Shown one piece after another: positions 6,417 through 10,168 of a DNA stretch of 10,168 nucleotides. Each line of letters starts with the position of its first letter. Position 1 is the stretch's first letter. A program made the position numbers and the translations under genes. This stretch comes from Anaerolineaceae bacterium (GTDB taxonomy: Bacteria; Planctomycetota; Phycisphaerae; FEN-1346; JAACEH01), in the NCBI GenBank assembly GCA_011682595.1, contig JAACEH010000026.1:1-10168 (forward strand). The letters are read 5' to 3'. The notes under the pieces are model-generated. The model did not search any database and was not told the DNA's origin. It worked only from the letters and a program-made list of their open reading frames with translations.

Positions 6417-8801
6417 GTGGCTGATCTGGCAGAACTTGGCAGCATGGTCTGGAACGCTCCGTGGATCTGGAGCGAAGAGTTCGGCGATCCGCGTTACAGC
6501 GTTCGCTATTTCCGCCGCTCGTTCGACCTGGACGATCCCGGCCAGGCCCGCCTGGTGCTTCACATGTCGGCCGACAGCCGCTACCGGCTCTGCTTCAACG
6601 GCCGGCTCGTCGGCCGCGGCCCGGCCAAGGGCGACTTCGAATACTACAACTTTGAGACCTACGACCTGTCCGAGCGTCTGGTGGCCGGCACGAATGTCCT
6701 GGCCGTCCAAGTGATGAGCTATGGCGTCTACGGCCCGGTGAGCGAGATTCACGGCCGCCACGGGGCCTTGGTCGTTCAGGGTGGTCTGCAGATCGGGAAG
6801 GAGTTCATCAGTCTCGATACCGACCCGCAGTGGCGCGTTGAGATCGACACGGCCTACTCGCCGCTTTATTATCATTTGCCGTACACCGGCGGCTTCTACG
6901 CCATCAATCCACAGGAGCGTTTCGACGGCCGGCACTACCCGTGGGGCTGGGAGCAGGCGGACTTTGACGACAGCTCCTGGTCGCCCGCTCGGGCGATCGC
7001 CCGGGCCTGCGGCCGCAGCCAGGGCGGGCATCCCCGCTATGAGTGGCGCCTGTCGCCGCGAGAGGTCGCTCACCTGGCCGAGGAACCGTTCCTGGCCGAG
7101 GACATGCTGGACGGGCCACTGGCCGACGATATGCGCAAGCTGATCGCCCCGGACAGCCGACACGAGTTCACCATTGCCGCGGGCAGCGAGGTCGAGTGCA
7201 CCGTCTATACCGGCAAGCTCTTCACGGGCTACCCGGCGCTGGCCGTCTCCGGCGGCGCGGGCTCGGAGGTGAAGTTCATTTACGCCGAGGCCCTGAAGCG
7301 CGACGGCCGCAAGAGTCGCCGCGACGACCTGTCCTGGGGCGAAGTCGAGCTGGACAATCCCCACGACCTGTTCCTGCCCGGCGGCGCGGACAACGAGACC
7401 TGGCGGCCCTTCTGGTTCCGCTCCGCTCGCTTTATCCGCATTCAGATCAGAACGGCCGACCAGCCGCTGACGATCAAGGCCCTGAGGTTCGATTTCACCA
7501 GTTACCCGTTCAAAGAGCGGGGCAGTTTCGAGTCCGACGATCCGCAGTTGAAGGAGATCTGGGACGTGGCCTGGCACACGGCCCTGTGCTGCGCCCACGA
7601 GCACTACGAGGATTGCCCGTCCTACGAGCAATTCCAGTACGTTTCGGACACGCGGCTGCAGATTCTCATCTCCTACTATGTGGCCGGCGACGACACGCTG
7701 GCCCGGGCCGCCATCCTGGCTTTCGACCGCTCACGGCTCCCCGACGGCATCACGCAGAGCCGTTACCCGTCGAACTACCACCAGGTCATCCCCACCTTCA
7801 GCCTGCTCTACGTGCTGATGGTCGAGGATCATTGGGTTCACTACGGCGACCTCGATTTCCTGTTTCGCGTCGCACCGGGTATCGGCCCGATCATGCACTG
7901 GTTCGAACGCCACATGAACGATGACGGCCTGGTCGGCTTCGTGCCCTGGTGGGTCTTCGTTGACTGGTGCCATCCCCAGTTCGACGAAGGCGTGCCGCCC
8001 GAGGCCCGGACCGGCCCCTGCGCCGTGGTCAACCTGATGTGCGTCGCCTCGCTCGATAGTGCCGCCCGGCTCTACCACGTGGCCGGCGACCACCACCACG
8101 CGGAGGTCTACCGCAAGCGGGCCGAGGCCATGCGCCAGGCGATCCGCAAGGCCATGTGGAACGAGGAGCAGGGGCTGTTCGTCGACGGCCCGGGCAGTGG
8201 GAACCTCAGCCAGCACTCGAACCTGTGGGCCATCCTGACCGACACGGCCACCCCGGAGCAGAGCGAACGGATCATGCAGCGGCTGCTCGACGACCCGAAG
8301 CTGACCCGCACCACCTACATCCACGACTACTACCTGTTCCAGGCGCTGCTGAAGGTTGGGGCCATTGATCGCCTGGAGGATGTGATCGGGCGCTGGCGGA
8401 GGATGATCGACTACGGTTTCTCGACCTTTCCCGAGCAGGGCGAGCCCACCCGCAGCGACTGCCACGCCTGGTCGTCCTGGCCGATGTTCGAGTTCCAGCG
8501 GGTGCTCCTTGGCGTCAGGCCCGCCGAACCGGGCTACGCCTCGGTGCTGATTGCGCCGCGGCCTTTCTGCGGAGTGACCGCGGCCCGCGGCCGCGTGCCC
8601 ACCTGCCGCGGCAACGTCGAGGTGGCCTGGAAATCCGACGGCCAACGTTTTGCCCTCAAGGCTCGCCTGCCCGAAGCAGTGGCCGGGCGAATCGAATTGC
8701 CTGACGGTACGGCGACGGCCGTCACCGGTGGCCCGGAAACGATCGTCCTGGGCGATAACAAACTGGCAACGCAGGTAACGCTGAAACAGGACTGCTGTTA
8801 A
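6417..8801 (+). CDS. GH78 alpha-L-rhamnosidase-like glycoside hydrolase
   Basis: The 794-residue protein has GH78 architecture. An N-terminal beta-sandwich/carbohydrate-binding part begins APWIW and contains DSRYRLCFNGRLVGRGP (53-69). A second beta domain includes WFRSARFIRIQI near residue 340. The (alpha/alpha)6 barrel spans about 370-720, and a C-terminal beta domain begins near GVRPAEPGYASV. Catalytic-region motifs are E398-DCPSYEQ-405, then FVPWWVFVDW (508-517), QHSNLWA (599-605) and DCHAWSSWP (681-689). Family members release terminal alpha-L-rhamnose from polysaccharides or glycosides by inversion. The DCP-x-YEQ form differs from the classical DCPxRxER, so the real sugar may differ. No signal peptide is seen, which implies cytoplasmic action on imported oligosaccharides. 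Start GTG 6417 has AGGAG 6 bp upstream; ATG 6444 is an alternative. No transporter or other glycosidase is adjacent. Confidence 0.9.
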   Translation: MADLAELGSMVWNAPWIWSEEFGDPRYSVRYFRRSFDLDDPGQARLVLHMSADSRYRLCFNGRLVGRGPAKGDFEYYNFETYDLSERLVAGTNVLAVQVMSYGVYGPVSEIHGRHGALVVQGGLQIGKEFISLDTDPQWRVEIDTAYSPLYYHLPYTGGFYAINPQERFDGRHYPWGWEQADFDDSSWSPARAIARACGRSQGGHPRYEWRLSPREVAHLAEEPFLAEDMLDGPLADDMRKLIAPDSRHEFTIAAGSEVECTVYTGKLFTGYPALAVSGGAGSEVKFIYAEALKRDGRKSRRDDLSWGEVELDNPHDLFLPGGADNETWRPFWFRSARFIRIQIRTADQPLTIKALRFDFTSYPFKERGSFESDDPQLKEIWDVAWHTALCCAHEHYEDCPSYEQFQYVSDTRLQILISYYVAGDDTLARAAILAFDRSRLPDGITQSRYPSNYHQVIPTFSLLYVLMVEDHWVHYGDLDFLFRVAPGIGPIMHWFERHMNDDGLVGFVPWWVFVDWCHPQFDEGVPPEARTGPCAVVNLMCVASLDSAARLYHVAGDHHHAEVYRKRAEAMRQAIRKAMWNEEQGLFVDGPGSGNLSQHSNLWAILTDTATPEQSERIMQRLLDDPKLTRTTYIHDYYLFQALLKVGAIDRLEDVIGRWRRMIDYGFSTFPEQGEPTRSDCHAWSSWPMFEFQRVLLGVRPAEPGYASVLIAPRPFCGVTAARGRVPTCRGNVEVAWKSDGQRFALKARLPEAVAGRIELPDGTATAVTGGPETIVLGDNKLATQVTLKQDCC

Positions 8802-9012
8802 ACTGGGCAGGATGGGAAGTTGGGGGGTGGTTTTTGCTGTGAAATGGGGATCATTCGGGCAAGAATTTCTGCGTTAAAGTAGGCTGTGTTGTTTCGTAAC
8901 TAGGTTGATAAAAAGGACTTATGGCGCATCCGGTACCTGGTGCAATATCTGATTCCCCTTTTCAGGCATCGCCGATATTAATGACGGAAGGAGAAAACGC
9001 CCCTCAAGGGGC

Positions 9013-9028
9013 TGGTATCACCTTTGCT
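9013..9028 (+). promoter_or_regulatory. Putative sigma-54 (RpoN) -24/-12 promoter of flgM
   Basis: TGGTATC-N4-TTGCT matches the -24/-12 consensus TGGCACG-N4-TTGCW. The invariant GG (9014-9015) and GC (9026-9027) are at the exact required spacing, and a C precedes the T as expected. Four -12 element positions and W agree; mismatches are confined to the less conserved part of the -24 element. Transcription would begin near 9039, giving a leader of about 180 nt. Sigma-54 control of flagellar genes is known in several phyla, which fits the downstream flgM. Confidence 0.55.
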
Positions 9029-9094
9029 GAAGTTTATTCTTATGGAGAGTAAGCTGCCGGAAAGCAGACAGTCGAAGGCGAGAGTGGGTGCGAT

Positions 9095-9184
9095 GTGCGT
9101 CGGAAGCTTTGGCCAGGACGCACGCAGGTGGGTCTGCCCTTTTTGGAGCGGCGGGCCCGGGCAACTCGTGGAACGCAAGTTGCC
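9095..9184 (+). promoter_or_regulatory. Structured 5' leader of flgM (two strong hairpins)
   Basis: Hairpin one pairs GTGCGTC (9095-9101) with GACGCAC (9117-9123) around a 15-nt loop. Hairpin two pairs GGCAACT (9160-9166) with AGTTGCC (9178-9184), then CGT with ACG (9167-9169 with 9173-9175), leaving a GGA loop and a CA bulge. A weak GCAG/CTGC stem followed by five T lies between them (9124-9144). The second hairpin ends about 23 nt before the ribosome site. A GGA loop on a stem is the kind of site CsrA binds, but no known riboswitch consensus was recognised. Confidence 0.45.
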
Positions 9185-9221
9185 GCGAAGTTACAACTAT
9201 CGCCGAGAGAGGTGTTGCTAG

Positions 9222-9506
9222 ATGAATATTGGTGGAACCAATGGCGTCGGTGGACCGCAGAACGTCTATCCCAAGAAGGCTCCGGGACAGGCTCCCAAAG
9301 CGGGTGCCCCGCAGAATGTGCGTCAGACCGACCGTGTGGAGATCAGCGATGCCGCCAGAGTGCGCGACGCGATCTCGCGGGTCGCGGACATGCGGACCGA
9401 AAAGGTGGCCCGGGCCAGGGAAATGATCGCTTCCGGGGAGATGGACACTCCGCAGCGCATGGACGTTGCTGTCGATCGATTGCTCGATGAGTTGATGGGA
9501 TTGTGA
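9222..9506 (+). CDS. flgM: FlgM-family anti-sigma-28 factor
   Basis: The 94 residues are typical FlgM length. The conserved C-terminal half reads TDRVEISDAARVRDAI, then RTEKVARAREMIASGEMDT and finally a helix, VAVDRLLDELM, which in known FlgM contacts sigma-28. The N-terminal third is rich in Gly, Pro, Lys and Gln and is presumably unfolded, as in secreted FlgM. The protein holds the flagellar sigma factor FliA inactive until the hook-basal body is complete and FlgM is exported through it. ATG 9222 has GAGAGGT about 8 bp upstream. The gene stands alone between a glycosidase and a DUF4159-like gene, with its own probable promoter and terminator, and no other flagellar gene is in the window. 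Confidence 0.88.
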   Translation: MNIGGTNGVGGPQNVYPKKAPGQAPKAGAPQNVRQTDRVEISDAARVRDAISRVADMRTEKVARAREMIASGEMDTPQRMDVAVDRLLDELMGL

Positions 9507-9569
9507 AAGTTAAGACACCGTCGATTCAGAGCACCTGAGACCATGCAGAAATCGTAGTTCTCGCAGTTT

Positions 9570-9605
9570 GGCCGAGCCCACCCCCGTTGGCTCGGCCCTT
9601 TTTTT
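9570..9605 (+). terminator. Intrinsic terminator of flgM
   Basis: GGCCGAGCC (9570-9578) pairs perfectly with GGCTCGGCC (9589-9597) around a 10-nt C-rich loop, followed by C and seven T (9599-9605). It lies 64 bp past the flgM stop and ends that transcript before the next promoter. Confidence 0.93.
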
Positions 9606-9711
9606 GCACTTTTGCACCCGGCCGCTGCTCCGGAGGCGCCGCCAATGCCGTACATCCCCTGGCGGTTACCGGCGGTTGGGCTCTGGAAGTTTGCAATGCG
9701 ACAATTACCGA

Positions 9712-9723
9712 GTTCGTTATAAT
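9712..9723 (+). promoter_or_regulatory. Promoter -10 region of the DUF4159-like gene
   Basis: A perfect TATAAT (9718-9723) lies 45 bp before the ATG. The best -35-like sequence, TTGCAA (9691-9696), is 21 bp away, which is too far for a standard promoter, so the -35 is weak or unconventional. The 12-mer GTTCGTTATAAT is identical to that at the rplU promoter (4672-4683). Confidence 0.55.
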
Positions 9724-9767
9724 AGAGGGACCGGCTGGGCTGGGGCGGACTCTGCGGAGGAAGTGCC

Positions 9768-10168
9768 ATGAAACTATTGCGGCGACGGACATTACAGCCC
9801 TATACCTTGTGCCTGGCTGCGCTGCTGCTGATTGGCGCCGAGGGGTTGATTGGCCGGTCGGCGGCACAGGGCCGCAATTGCGGTCCACCGCCTCGGGCCA
9901 AGCCCCAGAGGCGAACCGGCGGCGAGTCGTTTCCTCCCTTGCCGTTGCCGGCCACGCCGCTCAGACGCAGCGAGAAGAAGCGCCAGCCCTCGCCGCCGAA
10001 GCTCGTCGGCAAGGTCGTACTCGGCGAGATCAAGTGGGTGACCAACGGTTCGCGGCGCTACTCGTACCGCGACTGGATGACCGACCCGGCCGACATGAAG
10101 AATCTGCTCCGCTGGACCAACCGCCAACTCGGCATCCGCTACACCTCCGAGCAGGTCGACTTGCGGCA
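9768..10168 (+). CDS. Secreted DUF4159-like protein, N-terminal part (partial)
   Basis: The first 133 codons are present and the gene runs off the window. Residues 1-34 form a Sec signal peptide with an Arg-rich start (MKLLRRR) and a hydrophobic core ending near SAAQG. A Pro/Arg/Lys-rich, probably disordered linker follows (35-79). From about residue 80 the sequence GKVVLGEIKW, RDWMTDPADMKNLLRWTNRQ and LGIRY resembles the start of the DUF4159 domain, which is common in secreted planctomycete proteins of unknown role and often lies next to helical repeat regions. ATG 9768 is supported by GGAGG 7 bp upstream and by the signal peptide. The domain call rests on under 60 residues, so it is moderate; the function is unknown. 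Confidence 0.72.
   Translation, partial: MKLLRRRTLQPYTLCLAALLLIGAEGLIGRSAAQGRNCGPPPRAKPQRRTGGESFPPLPLPATPLRRSEKKRQPSPPKLVGKVVLGEIKWVTNGSRRYSYRDWMTDPADMKNLLRWTNRQLGIRYTSEQVDLR

Larger units (their letters stand above)
8802..9221. other. 420-bp upstream control region of flgM
   Basis: No supported gene lies here. The first 250 bp are visibly richer in A/T than the flanking genes. Moving rightward, an imperfect 18-bp palindrome is centred on GGTACC (8926-8943). A perfect GCCCCT/AGGGGC hairpin with a 2-nt loop follows (8999-9012), then a sigma-54-type promoter match (9013-9028). The last part is a leader with strong hairpins, up to the ribosome site GAGAGG just before the flgM ATG. A 43-codon frame (8921-9052) and a 65-codon frame ending at 9221 are open but lack codon bias or recognisable sequence. 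No intrinsic terminator for the upstream GH78 gene was seen. Confidence 0.6.

Noticed and set aside
8953..8976. Sigma-28 promoter suggested by GCCGATAT
   Set aside because: The -10-like GCCGATAT has no TAAA-type -35 at the required distance.
8999..9012. GCCCCT/AGGGGC hairpin as a terminator
   Set aside because: No T-run follows on the plus strand, where the upstream gene would need it. The minus-strand side has a short T-run but no gene ends there.
9061..9184. Cyclic-di-GMP (GEMM) riboswitch in the flgM leader
   Set aside because: GGACGCAC resembles one conserved strand, but the conserved GGCAAACC partner and the second stem arrangement are missing.
9024..9221. 65-codon plus frame ending one base before flgM
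   Set aside because: It begins inside the predicted promoter, has no ribosome site, and its sequence reflects the leader hairpins.

Overview
The window is GC-rich bacterial chromosomal DNA that most likely comes from a planctomycete, perhaps a Phycisphaerae-type lineage. This assignment is inferred from the gene families seen together: a pseudopilin with a DGHV-type tail, a DUF1571-like lipoprotein, DUF362 proteins, a secreted protein with a DUF4159-like domain, and a large GH78 glycosidase. No rRNA, tRNA, CRISPR array, insertion sequence or integrase was seen.

Positions 1-2320 hold a plus-strand operon. It starts with the 3' end of a probable SAM-dependent methyltransferase. Next is a DUF362 protein fused to a two-cluster ferredoxin module, and then a DUF1571-type lipoprotein whose start overlaps the previous stop as ATGA. 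The operon closes with an intrinsic terminator at about 2280. A palindrome resembling REP elements lies in the first codons of the lipoprotein gene and makes its true start uncertain. Positions 2336-4481 hold two minus-strand genes, a pseudopilin and a Tat-exported DUF362 protein without Fe-S cysteines. They are separated by 322 bp with no recognised gene. The second DUF362 gene is divergent from rplU.

Positions 4656-6152 carry rplU (L21) behind a good sigma-70 promoter, but with no rpmA beside it, and then a secreted, charged protein of unknown function with a Gly-rich tail. Positions 6313-8801 carry a complete GH78 alpha-L-rhamnosidase-like enzyme with its own sigma-70-like promoter. Positions 8802-9605 carry flgM, the anti-sigma-28 factor, as an isolated unit. 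A 420 bp upstream region contains a well-spaced -24/-12 (sigma-54) promoter match and a leader of about 180 nt with strong hairpins. The unit ends in a textbook terminator. The window closes with the 5' part of a secreted DUF4159-like protein.

Most genes here are unrelated single-gene units: surface or envelope functions, translation, polysaccharide breakdown and flagellar control. The most unusual part is the control region of flgM. I did not find a convincing new defence or mobile system.
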